DNA from: CBDDKU01 sp965230375
Lineage (GTDB): Bacteria; Bacteroidota; Bacteroidia; Flavobacteriales_D; Cryomorphaceae
Direction: 5' to 3'
Assembly: GCA_965230375.1 (NCBI GenBank)
Contig: CBDDKU010000026.1
Location: 186,001 to 250,000, forward strand
Length of the DNA stretch: 64,000 nt
Position 1 is the first letter of the stretch; each line of letters opens with the position of its first letter. The position numbers and the translations under genes are program-made. The notes under the pieces were generated by a model. It worked only from the letters and a program-made list of their open reading frames with translations. It was not told the origin of the DNA and did not search any database. This document shows positions 54,226-63,656 of the stretch, piece after piece.

Positions 54226-55146
54226 TTACACTTTGATGAAAAACCCTGTAGAGAAGGTGTAGACATCAGATGTATTGGCATTGTCGAAAAGCGGCACGAG
54301 TCCTACTTGAGCAAACAAGGTCAACCTTCTATACCCAACTCGTACCAGGGCATCTGCCGACCATCGTGTAAAGCCCATCTCGCCTTTTAATGTGGCCTTG
54401 CGGTCATTTCCTTCTAGTTCGTATTTCTGCTTGTACATGTTGCCAATCAATACTTTTCCAATAACACCAGCCGAAATATGGAAGGCTCTATCCTGGTCAA
54501 GTGATGTATTGAACTCCAACATCAATGGCACGGCTAAGTACGATGCTCTAAGTTTGTTTTTAGTCACATTCTTCTCTCCAGACGGCACTGAAAAAAGGCT
54601 ATCTCCACTAAATACAAAGTCATTCGCCCCGCTGTACTTCCAGTTGTAAATCTGAAAGGAAAGACCGGTTGTAATTCCGAAATAATTATTGGCGATATTC
54701 ACCTTAGCCTGAGCAAAATTGAAGGAGATATACCGCGACTTACCGTACTTAGGTTCGAGGAATTCTGCATCTTCCTGAAGATTGAAATCATGGTTTTCAC
54801 TCAGGATTCCATTCACACCAAGGTCTAAACCGTTCCACCAGGTGAGTGAGTATTTTGACTCTTTTTTGTCGTCTTCCCAATCATCTTCATCATCACTCTC
54901 TTTACTTACGATAGTGATGTATGCGTTTTTCAGTTCAATTCTAGTCGTATCGACATAATTGGAGTCTGCTTTTTGAGTGTAAACATCTCCCTTGATTTTT
55001 CCGTCTTCTATTTTCAACTCACCCTTTTGGATTGTCATGGTGGTATCCTTAGGGGCAGGCTTATTAGTTGAGTCTTGCCCGGCTGGCACTTGCCCAAAAA
55101 CCGAGATCGAGAAGATCAGTGCTAATGCGGTAAGTATATTTTTCAT
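54226..55146 (-). CDS. Outer-membrane beta-barrel protein of the sigma-factor operon
   Basis: 306 residues: signal peptide (about 1-19), an Asp/Lys-rich linker (about 20-95, including DDEDDWEDDKKE) and a porin-like barrel domain with SRYISFNFAQAKVNI, YFGITTGLSFQIYNW and the C-terminal strand VYTFSTGFFIKV. The barrel probably faces the outer membrane; the acidic linker may be periplasmic. Last gene of the ECF sigma/anti-sigma unit, so likely a regulated target or the sensor of that circuit (inference). Confidence 0.82.
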   Translation of the reverse strand: MKNILTALALIFSISVFGQVPAGQDSTNKPAPKDTTMTIQKGELKIEDGKIKGDVYTQKADSNYVDTTRIELKNAYITIVSKESDDEDDWEDDKKESKYSLTWWNGLDLGVNGILSENHDFNLQEDAEFLEPKYGKSRYISFNFAQAKVNIANNYFGITTGLSFQIYNWKYSGANDFVFSGDSLFSVPSGEKNVTKNKLRASYLAVPLMLEFNTSLDQDRAFHISAGVIGKVLIGNMYKQKYELEGNDRKATLKGEMGFTRWSADALVRVGYRRLTLFAQVGLVPLFDNANTSDVYTFSTGFFIKV

Positions 55147-55201
55147 AATGGTATCGTTTAATGTTTTGTATGTGACGGTTTCATCTTCTTAGAAGTTACA
55201 A

Positions 55202-56473
55202 TCACTTTCTGGTTTTGTGCTGAATTTTAAAATTTCTGATTCTCAGCGTATAAGTCATCTCCTCACCACTCTCAGACTCTTCTCGTTTTACTTCCGAATC
55301 GAGCATAGCTGCTGCGCGATCTGTGACTCTCTTGGCCACAGTTAGAGCCATTTGGTCTCTTTCTTCATCAGATATGTTCAATTGCTCTGCGAGTATGTCT
55401 TCAGTTATTTCAGGGACAGTCTTATACTTTTCTCTTTCGTCTTTGGGCTGATCTTCAACCGGAGTTTCAGTGGGAACTTCGGCAATAAGCACCGGCACTT
55501 CGTCTATATGGATTGGCACAGGAGTCGCTGAACTATCAATTACTTCGATCGATTCAGCATCTATTTCGCTCTCGCGTGATGGCTCCTCTTGAATTTCTTC
55601 AGCGATAAAAGAAGGATCTGGCTCTCTTACCTCCCACTCTTCTATCGGCGGTGCACTTCTCTTCACCGGAGCTATCGAGTCCACAATACCCTCTTCTATG
55701 ATTTGACTTGGGGATATGGTGTCTTCACTGACTACATTCTCAGTTGAATCTATTCGTTCACCGCGCAAAGCATACTGCGGTTCGGGGCCCGTGTTTCTAT
55801 TCAGGTAAATGGTCGTGGCAATCAATCCAATCAATAGGATCGCAGCTATACGCCACCAAACCACAACACTTTTCTCCTTCCGGTACAACTTATCCTTATC
55901 GGGATAAAAAATCCCTTTTGGTGCACTCAATTTCACCTTTTTGGACAAACTCAAGTCTTGCGCATTGGCATAAGCTTCCAGGGCCGCTGTTTCCTCAGCG
56001 TTCAAATCTCCTTCGCCATATGCCCACAAAAACAAGTCATAATTGGCTGGAGTAACAGGCAGTTGCGGTGTGGTAACATAGAGATTGTCGGCCCCTTCCA
56101 TCACTACAGACGTATCGACATCGAGCTTCGCTTTCTCCCAAGCTTCATACTGCTCTTGGTGCTCTTTTGATTGAAGTGCTTCGTTCAGCTTTTCTTTCTC
56201 AGCTTCAGATGCAGTCCCTTCTACCGACTTAAACATGATATGGTCTAAGTCATCTGAATTTGGCTTCTTCAGCTCTGACCAATCACTAGAAGCTTTCTCA
56301 TCGGGCGATAAGGTTGCCGTATCAGAATAAGAAACAAACTCTTCTAATTCACTTCGAAGCTCGGGATGCTCAGCTAAAAAAAGATCGAGCTCAGCTCGTT
56401 GTTCATCACTTAGGTTTCCCTCGGCAAAGTCGAGAAAGTAAGCCTCGTAATTATCTAAATTGATTTCTCTCAT
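55202..56473 (-). CDS. Membrane anti-sigma-like protein with three repeated modules
   Basis: 423 residues, overlapping the sigma gene by four bases (ATGA). Three successive helical modules share the pattern Y..FL...EG.L..E....L..YL: residues about 6-48 (NYEAYFLDFAEGNLS), 75-118 (HIMFKSVEGTASEAEKEKL) and 144-185 (NYDLFLWAYGEGDLN). A membrane segment lies at about 207-224 (WWRIAAILLIGLIATTIYL), then a long acidic Pro/Glu-rich periplasmic region and a C-terminal segment ending IQHKTRK. Topology and position are those of an anti-sigma factor, but I do not see a zinc-binding anti-sigma domain. Confidence 0.75.
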   Translation of the reverse strand: MREINLDNYEAYFLDFAEGNLSDEQRAELDLFLAEHPELRSELEEFVSYSDTATLSPDEKASSDWSELKKPNSDDLDHIMFKSVEGTASEAEKEKLNEALQSKEHQEQYEAWEKAKLDVDTSVVMEGADNLYVTTPQLPVTPANYDLFLWAYGEGDLNAEETAALEAYANAQDLSLSKKVKLSAPKGIFYPDKDKLYRKEKSVVVWWRIAAILLIGLIATTIYLNRNTGPEPQYALRGERIDSTENVVSEDTISPSQIIEEGIVDSIAPVKRSAPPIEEWEVREPDPSFIAEEIQEEPSRESEIDAESIEVIDSSATPVPIHIDEVPVLIAEVPTETPVEDQPKDEREKYKTVPEITEDILAEQLNISDEERDQMALTVAKRVTDRAAAMLDSEVKREESESGEEMTYTLRIRNFKIQHKTRK

Positions 56474-56955
56474 ACCACTAAATCCATTCTAACGATGAAA
56501 TCTTTTAACGCCTTTCGTGCTCGGAAGATATACACCTTCACTTGAGCTTCAGACAAACCACAGATATCACCAATTTCTTTGTAAGCGTAGCCTTCATAAT
56601 CGCGGAGGAGCACAACAGACTTCTGTACTTCCGGCAGCGTGTTGAGCGCCTTGTGAAGTACTTCATTCAAATCGGAATACTGATTGGAGTGCGAGAGACT
56701 CATCTCATTCACCTCATCAAAATTTCCTTGCTTCTTCTCCCTTCTGATCATGTCTATCATCGTGTGATACCCTGTCGAAAATAAATAGCTCTTTGCTTTA
56801 GAACCATCTACTTCATTCACTTTCAGCCACATTTTTGCAAATGACTCCTGCACGAGATCGCGCGCCTTTTCAGTATCGCGCACGTGCTTGAGCATAAATC
56901 GATAGAGTCCATCTGCATGATGGTCTACACACTTATTATACTCATCTACGGTCAT
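56470..56955 (-). CDS. ECF RNA polymerase sigma factor
   Basis: 161 residues with the two ECF regions. Sigma-2 contains DLVQESFAKMWLKV (about 36-49) and sigma-4 contains DYEGYAYKEIGDICGLSEAQVKVYIFRARKAL (about 119-150; helix-turn-helix). It would recognise envelope-stress or housekeeping ECF promoters. First gene of the sigma, anti-sigma-like, barrel operon. Upstream no standard TAnnTTTG box is clear; a short inverted repeat GTCAC-GTGT-GTGAC (about 56972-56985) may be an operator or chance. Confidence 0.92.
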   Translation of the reverse strand: MTVDEYNKCVDHHADGLYRFMLKHVRDTEKARDLVQESFAKMWLKVNEVDGSKAKSYLFSTGYHTMIDMIRREKKQGNFDEVNEMSLSHSNQYSDLNEVLHKALNTLPEVQKSVVLLRDYEGYAYKEIGDICGLSEAQVKVYIFRARKALKDFIVRMDLVV

Positions 56956-57140
56956 AGGCTTCTGATGTGGTCACGTGTGTGACGGACGAGAAAATGGATT
57001 AGTTACAGCAAGATGTAAAAAAAGTATGGAATGGCTGTATAGGGTCGTGGGTAGTTGGTCGAGGGTACAGGGTCAATCAATGACTCAGCTCTCATCGCAG
57101 TGCAGCGCCGACGGCAAGCCTGTGACACCCGATGGGATGC

Positions 57141-57157
57141 CCCGAAGCCATTTCGGG
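57141..57157. repeat. Hairpin CCCGAA/TTCGGG
   Basis: 6-bp perfect stem (57141-57146 with 57152-57157) around GCCAT within the 270-bp gap between the sigma operon and lepA. No T tract follows, so an extragenic repeat is more likely than a terminator. Confidence 0.5.
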
Positions 57158-57167
57158 TCAACTCCCT

Positions 57168-57216
57168 ACTCAATACTCAATACCCAGTACCCAGTACCCA
57201 ATACCAAACACCCAAA
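57168..57216 (+). repeat. Degenerate 7-bp tandem repeat
   Basis: Seven consecutive units of about ACCCAAT/ACTCAAT/ACCCAGT: two ACTCAAT, two ACCCAGT, one ACCCAAT and two weaker copies. Period 7, no spacers. Confidence 0.75.
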
Positions 57217-57225
57217 ACCACCCCA

Positions 57226-59013
57226 CTAATCCAACTGGAGCACGGCCATAAAGGCTTTCTGGGGAATCTCGACGTTACCGACCTGGCGCATGCGCTTCTT
57301 CCCTTTCTTCTGTTTTTCAAGAAGCTTTCGCTTTCGCGTGATATCACCACCGTAGCACTTAGCAGTAACATCTTTACGCACAGCGCGCACGGTTTCACGC
57401 GCTATAACTTTGGTTCCGATTGCCGCCTGAATCGCAATTTCGAATTGCTGGCGCGGGATAAGCTCTCTCAATTTGGCGCAGATTCGCTTACCAAGATCGT
57501 AGGCATTATCGCGGTGAATCAAGGCAGATAGGGCATCTACTTGATCTCCATTCAAGAGAATATCGAGCTTCACCAACTTACTCTCCTTGTAACCAATCGG
57601 ATGATAATCGAAGGACGCATATCCTTTTGAAATCGTTTTGAGCTTGTCGTAAAAATCGAATACAATTTCACCAAGCGGCATGTCAAAGGAAAGCTCTACA
57701 CGATCAGAGGTCAAGTAAACCTGATTCGTCAGATTTCCTCGTTTATCAATACAAAGGCTCATCACCTGTCCAACAAAACTAGATTTTGTTATAATCTGCG
57801 CTTTGATGTATGGCTCTTCCACCATCGCCAAGTGGTTTGGGTCGGGGAGCTCTGATGGGTTGTTTACTTCGAAAGTCTCGTCGTTCGTATTCGTAGCACG
57901 GTACCCAACGTTAGGTACGGTAGTGATTACCGTCATATTGAATTCGCGTTCCAGACGCTCTTGGATAATCTCCATATGGAGCATCCCCAAGAACCCACAA
58001 CGGAATCCAAAGCCAAGTGCAGCAGAAGACTCAGGTTCATAAACGAGGGAAGCGTCGTTGAGTTGAAGCTTTTCAAGAGATGCTCTCAGCTCCTCGTAGT
58101 CTTCCGTATCAACTGGATAAATCCCAGCAAAGACCATCGGCTTTACATCTTCAAAACCTTTGATAGCTTGACCACATGGCCGATCAACTAATGTTATGGT
58201 ATCACCAACCTTTACTTCTTTGGCCTGCTTGATCCCAGATATAATGTACCCCACATCACCGGCTGAAAGCTCTTTGCGCGGCTCCATGTCCAATTTGAGC
58301 ACGCCAATTTCGTCTGCACCGTACTTGCGCCCCGTGTTTACGAATTTCACCAAATCGTTTTTGTGAATGGTACCATTCAAGATTCTGAAATAGGCGATAA
58401 TTCCTCTAAAAGAGTTGAATACAGAGTCAAAAATCATGGCTTGAAGCGGTGCTTCCGGATCTCCTTTTGGTGCAGGAACTCTCTCGACTACGGCCTTAAG
58501 AATTTCATCAACTCCTTTCCCCGTTTTTCCACTAGCAGGAATAACATCGTCGGGATCGCATCCTATCAAGTCTACAATCTGCTCAGTAACTTCTTCTGGC
58601 ATTGCGCTATCCAAGTCCATCTTATTGAGAATTGGGATAATTTCCAGGTCATGCTCGAGAGCGAGGTAAAGATTGGAAATAGTCTGCGCCTGGATACCTT
58701 GAGTAGCATCCACGATTAGAAGTGCACCTTCGCATGCTGCAATAGATCGAGAAACCTCGTAAGAGAAATCGACGTGTCCGGGCGTATCAATCAAGTTGAA
58801 GACGTACTTCTCACCATCGATGACATACTCCATTTGTATGGCGTGGCTCTTGATCGTAATCCCTCGCTCTCTCTCCAGGTCCATATCGTCAAGGGTCTGC
58901 TCCTGGAGCTGACGATCAGATATGGTTCCAGTGTGCTGGAGAAGTCTATCGGCCAAGGTACTTTTACCGTGATCGATGTGCGCGATAATGCAGAAATTGC
59001 GGATGTTCTTCAT
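57226..59013 (-). CDS. lepA: Elongation factor 4 (LepA)
   Basis: Ribosome-associated translational GTPase. 595 residues from the ATG at 59013 (MKNIRNFCIIAHIDHGKST); the frame extends seven codons to a TTG, which is rejected because a TATTTTTG promoter box overlaps it. G motifs: AHIDHGKST, DTPGHVD and NKMD; the C-terminal LepA-specific domain includes TRKRKLLEKQKKGKKRMRQ and ends KAFMAVLQLD. Complete and single-gene. Confidence 0.97.
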   Translation of the reverse strand: MKNIRNFCIIAHIDHGKSTLADRLLQHTGTISDRQLQEQTLDDMDLERERGITIKSHAIQMEYVIDGEKYVFNLIDTPGHVDFSYEVSRSIAACEGALLIVDATQGIQAQTISNLYLALEHDLEIIPILNKMDLDSAMPEEVTEQIVDLIGCDPDDVIPASGKTGKGVDEILKAVVERVPAPKGDPEAPLQAMIFDSVFNSFRGIIAYFRILNGTIHKNDLVKFVNTGRKYGADEIGVLKLDMEPRKELSAGDVGYIISGIKQAKEVKVGDTITLVDRPCGQAIKGFEDVKPMVFAGIYPVDTEDYEELRASLEKLQLNDASLVYEPESSAALGFGFRCGFLGMLHMEIIQERLEREFNMTVITTVPNVGYRATNTNDETFEVNNPSELPDPNHLAMVEEPYIKAQIITKSSFVGQVMSLCIDKRGNLTNQVYLTSDRVELSFDMPLGEIVFDFYDKLKTISKGYASFDYHPIGYKESKLVKLDILLNGDQVDALSALIHRDNAYDLGKRICAKLRELIPRQQFEIAIQAAIGTKVIARETVRAVRKDVTAKCYGGDITRKRKLLEKQKKGKKRMRQVGNVEIPQKAFMAVLQLD

Positions 59014-59031
59014 TCGATGAAAACTTGGGTG

Positions 59032-59039
59032 CAAAAATA
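59032..59039 (-). promoter_or_regulatory. lepA promoter -7 element
   Basis: Perfect TATTTTTG on the minus strand, 18 bp before the lepA ATG at 59013. Confidence 0.6.
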
Positions 59040-59164
59040 GTTAAATGCAACATACAGTTACTTTAATTTTAAACTGATGTTTCGGTGTTCTTATGATTGA
59101 TGTTATTCCGTCATAAAAATCCTATCTCATCGTTTTTTGAGCGCGTCCACTATTCGCATTCTTT

Positions 59165-59172
59165 TATCTTTG
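59165..59172 (+). promoter_or_regulatory. Promoter -7 element of the T9SS cargo operon
   Basis: Perfect TATCTTTG followed by CGAACC, 52 bp before the ATG at 59225. A TTTG lies 25 bp upstream, slightly beyond the usual spacing. The leader is A-rich. Confidence 0.6.
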
Positions 59173-59224
59173 CGAACCACGGCAACTAAAACCGAAAAAA
59201 AACGTCACAGAAAAAATTAAACAC

Positions 59225-59608
59225 ATGAGATCCATCCTCCTCACTTTCTGCCTACTTATCGGCGGATTGGCCTTTGGCCAAACCGATTTCGATGAAAGGT
59301 TACTGGCCAAATTCAGCGAAGAAAGAATCAACCAACTTCAAGAAGATCAACCGGCTGTAATCGAATACTGGACTTACTACTTGGATAATAGTTATTTGAT
59401 CATTGATTCTAAAGAGTCAGGAAAAGAGTTTAATACTGACAAAAAACTCAAAATCAAAAACTTGAACGATTTCAATATCCTAGATATGGATCTGACAATG
59501 GATCGAAAAAAATCGCAGGTTTTCGCTATCGCAGGATCAGACAAGTACTTGATGCTACTTTCTAATAGCGAATTTGTCAACGGATTTAATAACGCTAGAA
59601 AGCAATAA
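59225..59608 (+). CDS. Small exported protein, hypothetical
   Basis: 127 residues: signal peptide (MRSILLTFCLLIGGLAFGQ), then a mixed alpha/beta domain of about 105 residues with QPAVIEYWTYYLDNSYLI and KKSQVFAIAGSDKYLMLLS. No known domain recognised. Its stop is three bases before the start of a large T9SS type-B cargo gene, so it is probably co-expressed with it. Confidence 0.75.
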   Translation: MRSILLTFCLLIGGLAFGQTDFDERLLAKFSEERINQLQEDQPAVIEYWTYYLDNSYLIIDSKESGKEFNTDKKLKIKNLNDFNILDMDLTMDRKKSQVFAIAGSDKYLMLLSNSEFVNGFNNARKQ

Positions 59609-59611
59609 AAG

Positions 59612-62611
59612 ATGAAAAAGTTACAACTATCTCTAGCCATTCTTTTTGGGCTTTCAACAAGTATTGCTTTCGCTCAGACTGTTCAAGAATACGCCATTTC
59701 GGATGGAGGTGTACAAAACTCTGATAACTGTCAAGAGTATTTCGTTCTCACTGATAGTAATGCAGACAATGGAGACTATGATGAGAATGAAAATTACGAG
59801 ATCACTCTTTGTCTAACTGATATTGAGATGAGTTCTGCGCAAGTTGCCATCCTCCCAACCGATCCTGCAACTGGATCTGTATGGGATGTTGATGACAACA
59901 GCTCACTCTTTATTTACGAAGGGACAGGGACAGCTGGAACGCTCCTCGGTGAATTCAATTCAGTTTCAGATCCCGAAGGTGTCTTCTTTACGACTAATGC
60001 AAGCTGCTTAACCTTTGTATTTATATCAGGAGCTGGAAGCTCAGGAGCTGGGTTTGTTGCAGAAATAAAATGTGTAGAACCTAGACAGCCATTCGACTTA
60101 ACTGTTGTTCCTCAACTACCACAGGAATGGTCTACTGAAGATTTCGAAGGGATTCCCGATGAAGCTTTCGTTTTAACCATTTGTTATGGCGACACAGTGA
60201 GGTTTAATTCAATTCTTGACTTCCCACTGTCGGATGCAACAGGAAACGGCTACGAACAATCATTAGAAACTACGACAATTACATATTCTTGGGGCGACAA
60301 CTCAAGTGATAGTGGCCTTGGACTGGATGAAGGTATACATGCCTACGAACCTGAAGGCGGGTTTTATGTAATTGTTTCAGCAGAGGACGAAATGGGACAA
60401 ATTGAAACTGTCGAAATCTATGTTCTAGTCTCTCCTCGACCAGACTTTTCAGGTTTCTTGTTTGATGACATCCTTTGTCTTGGCGATACGACTCGTATTA
60501 CTGGAGGAATCTTAGATCAGGACACGGTTGGAGTTGGACCTTCTTCAGGTATCGTAAATCTATTTTTTGAATTCAATGATTCACTTGCACTTCCTGATGG
60601 AAGCGGAGTTTTATATAGTACAACAGTTGATGTCTTTGGATATTCAGGTTCACCAACTCTTCAGGATCTAGATGATCTGGAGTCAATTTGTTTGAATATG
60701 GAGCACTCTTATCTGGGTGACCTTGAAGCTTGGATCACCTGTCCTGATGGAAGTACAAGTCTCTTGTTTGACGGATTTGGTGGTACAGGACAGTATCCAA
60801 ACGGTGAGACTGGATTCGGAGGTGGTAATACCTTTTTAGGTGATCCAGTTGACAATGATGGCACACCAGATGTTCAGGGAGCTGGATTTGACTATTGCTT
60901 TTCTTCTTCTTTTGCAGATTTAGGTACTATGGCTGATGAGCATGCTGCAGGAAATACCACCCCTGTAACTACTGGAAACGCTATGGTGGAAGGTGTTTAT
61001 CTCCCTTCGGAAGGAGAAGGTTTCGAAAACTTAATCGGTTGTCCGCTTAATGGACCTTGGACGCTATCTATTGCTGACAATATTGGGTCTGATAATGGGT
61101 TTATCTTCGGATGGAACATCACTTTCGCAGATGAGTTTGCGAGAGATACCATCAAATACTCTCCTGATATTGTTGATGCCTACTGGCTCGACAATTCAGA
61201 CATCATTGCAAACAACGACACGATTATTACAGTCCTGCCGAGTTCTCCTGGAAACAACTCTTTCACATTCATAGCTGAAGATAGTTTTGGGTGTTTGCAT
61301 GACACGACTTTTGTTGTTTTCGTTCGCCCGGAAGTTCAAATCAACAATGCGATAGCTTGTGATTTGACACATACCCTGACTCCTGTAAATGACGCGGATG
61401 GCGGCGTATGGGAAGTACTTAGCACACCAAGCGAAAACTCGACTGTTTCATTTAACCCAACAGGAAACGGTGCAGATACGGAAATCACGGTGAATGAATA
61501 CGGCCTCTACACATTTGAGATCACAGAGAACTCGGAGTGTGCCTACACTGATCAAGCTGTGATTGACTTTAGGCCGGATCCACAAGTGGCGCCGCTCATT
61601 TCTGACACGACACTATGTAGCGGTGCTGAAATTGTACTCGATGCAGGACCACAATTGCCGAACTCAGACAATTTTAGTGTGATCTGGACGAGGAATGGAA
61701 ATCAAGTCGCCAATGGAGTTTACAGTTACACTGCCGATGAAACAGGCCTCTACGTTGTAGAAATAGCTGGTGTATGCGGAACTGCAAGCGACACTACCGA
61801 TGTGACATCGATCAACATCGTTATGGAAGGAAACACCATTTGTGGAAAACAAACCTTTGGATCTGTAAATGTGACACCCGACGGAACTGGTGTTTGGTCT
61901 GCTGAATCTGAGGACATTTCCTTTTCGAATGCAAACCTACAGAGCACGCAAATATCATCTCAAAACTTCGGCCTGTACAATATAACCTATACCGATAGCC
62001 GCTGTGTGAACGATGGCGAGACCCGCGAGTTTAGATTTGTTGATCAACCCACAATTGTCATTCTTCCAGAGATGCCTGATTTTTGTGTGGACTCAGATAG
62101 CCTAATGTTAACAGCGACCATTACCGGTAGTGCGGTAGGAACTGCAGTTACTTGGACAACTAACGGTATTCCAGAATTTGATCTTTCAAGTGATACAATT
62201 GTTTACCCACCAAATACCTTCCCGCCACTAGATGAGAATGTTGTAACAGCCACTGCTGATGACCCATTTGGAGTGTGCCCTCCGGGTACAGGAAGTATTT
62301 CATTCGAAGGAGATTGGTGTAACTACACCATTCCAAACGTCATTACCATTAACGGTGATGGACGAAATGACTTCTTCCACATATTAGGACTCGAGTTTAT
62401 TCGAGATGCTCGATTGAAAGTTTATGACCGCTGGGGAACACTAGTTTTCGAAAACAACGATTATGGACAATATCAATTGGTGCGCGGTGCTGAAGGCGGA
62501 TGGGACCCTAAAGACAATGGAACGGGAACTTACTTTTATGAGTTGACCCTACCGACTATCTCAGAACAGGAGTCTGGATACGTTCAGGTTCTCGATGGAA
62601 GCGCTGACTAG
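59612..62611 (+). CDS. Large secreted protein with P-domain and gliding-motility-type (T9SS type B) C-terminus
   Basis: 999 residues: signal peptide (about 1-21), several beta-sandwich domains, a proprotein-convertase-like P domain (about 310-510, LESICLNMEHSYLGDLEAWITCPDG...GPWTLSIADNIG...GWNITF), Ig-like repeats (VWEVLSTPSENSTVSFNPTG; VWSAESEDISFSN) and a C-terminal CHU_C/gliding-motility domain with TIPNVITINGDGRNDFFHI and LKVYDRWGTLVFEN. Surface or extracellular adhesion or structural role is likely; export by the type IX system is inferred from the tail. Strictly downstream of the small exported protein. Confidence 0.9.
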   Translation: MKKLQLSLAILFGLSTSIAFAQTVQEYAISDGGVQNSDNCQEYFVLTDSNADNGDYDENENYEITLCLTDIEMSSAQVAILPTDPATGSVWDVDDNSSLFIYEGTGTAGTLLGEFNSVSDPEGVFFTTNASCLTFVFISGAGSSGAGFVAEIKCVEPRQPFDLTVVPQLPQEWSTEDFEGIPDEAFVLTICYGDTVRFNSILDFPLSDATGNGYEQSLETTTITYSWGDNSSDSGLGLDEGIHAYEPEGGFYVIVSAEDEMGQIETVEIYVLVSPRPDFSGFLFDDILCLGDTTRITGGILDQDTVGVGPSSGIVNLFFEFNDSLALPDGSGVLYSTTVDVFGYSGSPTLQDLDDLESICLNMEHSYLGDLEAWITCPDGSTSLLFDGFGGTGQYPNGETGFGGGNTFLGDPVDNDGTPDVQGAGFDYCFSSSFADLGTMADEHAAGNTTPVTTGNAMVEGVYLPSEGEGFENLIGCPLNGPWTLSIADNIGSDNGFIFGWNITFADEFARDTIKYSPDIVDAYWLDNSDIIANNDTIITVLPSSPGNNSFTFIAEDSFGCLHDTTFVVFVRPEVQINNAIACDLTHTLTPVNDADGGVWEVLSTPSENSTVSFNPTGNGADTEITVNEYGLYTFEITENSECAYTDQAVIDFRPDPQVAPLISDTTLCSGAEIVLDAGPQLPNSDNFSVIWTRNGNQVANGVYSYTADETGLYVVEIAGVCGTASDTTDVTSINIVMEGNTICGKQTFGSVNVTPDGTGVWSAESEDISFSNANLQSTQISSQNFGLYNITYTDSRCVNDGETREFRFVDQPTIVILPEMPDFCVDSDSLMLTATITGSAVGTAVTWTTNGIPEFDLSSDTIVYPPNTFPPLDENVVTATADDPFGVCPPGTGSISFEGDWCNYTIPNVITINGDGRNDFFHILGLEFIRDARLKVYDRWGTLVFENNDYGQYQLVRGAEGGWDPKDNGTGTYFYELTLPTISEQESGYVQVLDGSAD

Positions 62612-62636
62612 TCTTTTTGAGATTTAAAATTAAGTT

Positions 62637-62665
62637 CAAGCCCGAGAATAGGATTCTCGGGCTTG
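62637..62665 (+). terminator. Terminator-like hairpin after the T9SS cargo gene
   Basis: CAAGCCCGAGAAT (62637-62649) pairs perfectly with ATTCTCGGGCTTG (62653-62665) around AGG. The following TCATTTAT is only weakly T-rich. Confidence 0.7.
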
Positions 62666-62696
62666 TCATTTATATTAGCCCCTTAATTTCTTTTTT

Positions 62697-63653
62697 GTGA
62701 AAGTTACCGAGCACCTCAAAAAAAGCGACAAGACGCTTTTCTCTTTTGAAATCCTTCCCCCGCTTAAAGGGAAGGGAATTGAAGCCATTTTTGAAGGTAT
62801 AGATCCGTTGATGGAATTTAACCCTCCATTCATCAATGTAACCTATCACAGAGAAGAGTACATCTACAAGAAGTTTCCAAATGACCTACTTCGAAAGGTC
62901 AGTATTCGCAAAAGACCTGGAACTGTTGGAATCTGTGCGGCTATCATCAATAAGTACAATATCGATGCGATTCCTCATTTGATTTGCGGTGGATTCTCGG
63001 TTGAGGAGACTGAAAATGCGCTGATTGACCTACAATTCCTGGGCATCGACAACGTGTTGGCACTGAGAGGAGACCCCATCAAGACTGAATCTACTTTCGT
63101 AGCTGAACCAAACGGGCATAGCTATGCGGTAGATCTCATTGGGCAGATCAACAATATGAACAGTGGGAAATACCTCTATGATGAAGTAGAGAATTCTCAG
63201 AAAACTGATTTCTGTATCGGTACAGCGGGATACCCCGAGAAGCACTACGAGTCGATGAACATGAAAACGGATCTACACTACCTTAAGAAGAAGGTGGAAG
63301 CAGGTGCCGAATACATTACCACCCAGATGTTTTTCGACAACCAGAAGTACTACGACTTTGTAGATCAGTGTCGCAAAATGGATATCAATGTTCCTATTCT
63401 ACCGGGAATCAAACCAATCACGAATTTGAGACACATTGCTTTCTTACCTAAAACATTCTACATAGACCTTCCAGACCAACTGGCCGACAAGCTTATGAGC
63501 TGTAAAACCAACGCTGATGTTAAGAAAGTTGGGATTGAATGGGCCATCAAGCAAAGTCAAGATCTGATTGAGAATGGTGTGCCTGGAATTCACTACTACA
63601 CGATGGGTAAATCGGAAGCCGTAAAGGAAATCGCTACGAACGTTTTTAAGTAA
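62697..63653 (+). CDS. metF: Methylenetetrahydrofolate reductase
   Basis: FAD enzyme reducing 5,10-methylene-THF to 5-methyl-THF for methionine synthesis. 318 residues from a GTG at 62697 (MKVTEHLKKSDKTLFSFEI); no closer ATG fits the conserved N-terminus. Motifs: FSFEILPPL, INVTYHREE, PHLICGGFS, LALRGDP and ITTQMFFDN. TATATTAG, about 20 bp upstream, is a degenerate -7 box. The stop faces the riboflavin synthase gene with a three-base gap. Confidence 0.93.
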   Translation: MKVTEHLKKSDKTLFSFEILPPLKGKGIEAIFEGIDPLMEFNPPFINVTYHREEYIYKKFPNDLLRKVSIRKRPGTVGICAAIINKYNIDAIPHLICGGFSVEETENALIDLQFLGIDNVLALRGDPIKTESTFVAEPNGHSYAVDLIGQINNMNSGKYLYDEVENSQKTDFCIGTAGYPEKHYESMNMKTDLHYLKKKVEAGAEYITTQMFFDNQKYYDFVDQCRKMDINVPILPGIKPITNLRHIAFLPKTFYIDLPDQLADKLMSCKTNADVKKVGIEWAIKQSQDLIENGVPGIHYYTMGKSEAVKEIATNVFK

Positions 63654-63656
63654 TTC

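Noticed and set aside
57168..57216. Possible CRISPR array
   Set aside because: Units are 7 bp and contiguous without spacers, and no cas genes are present.
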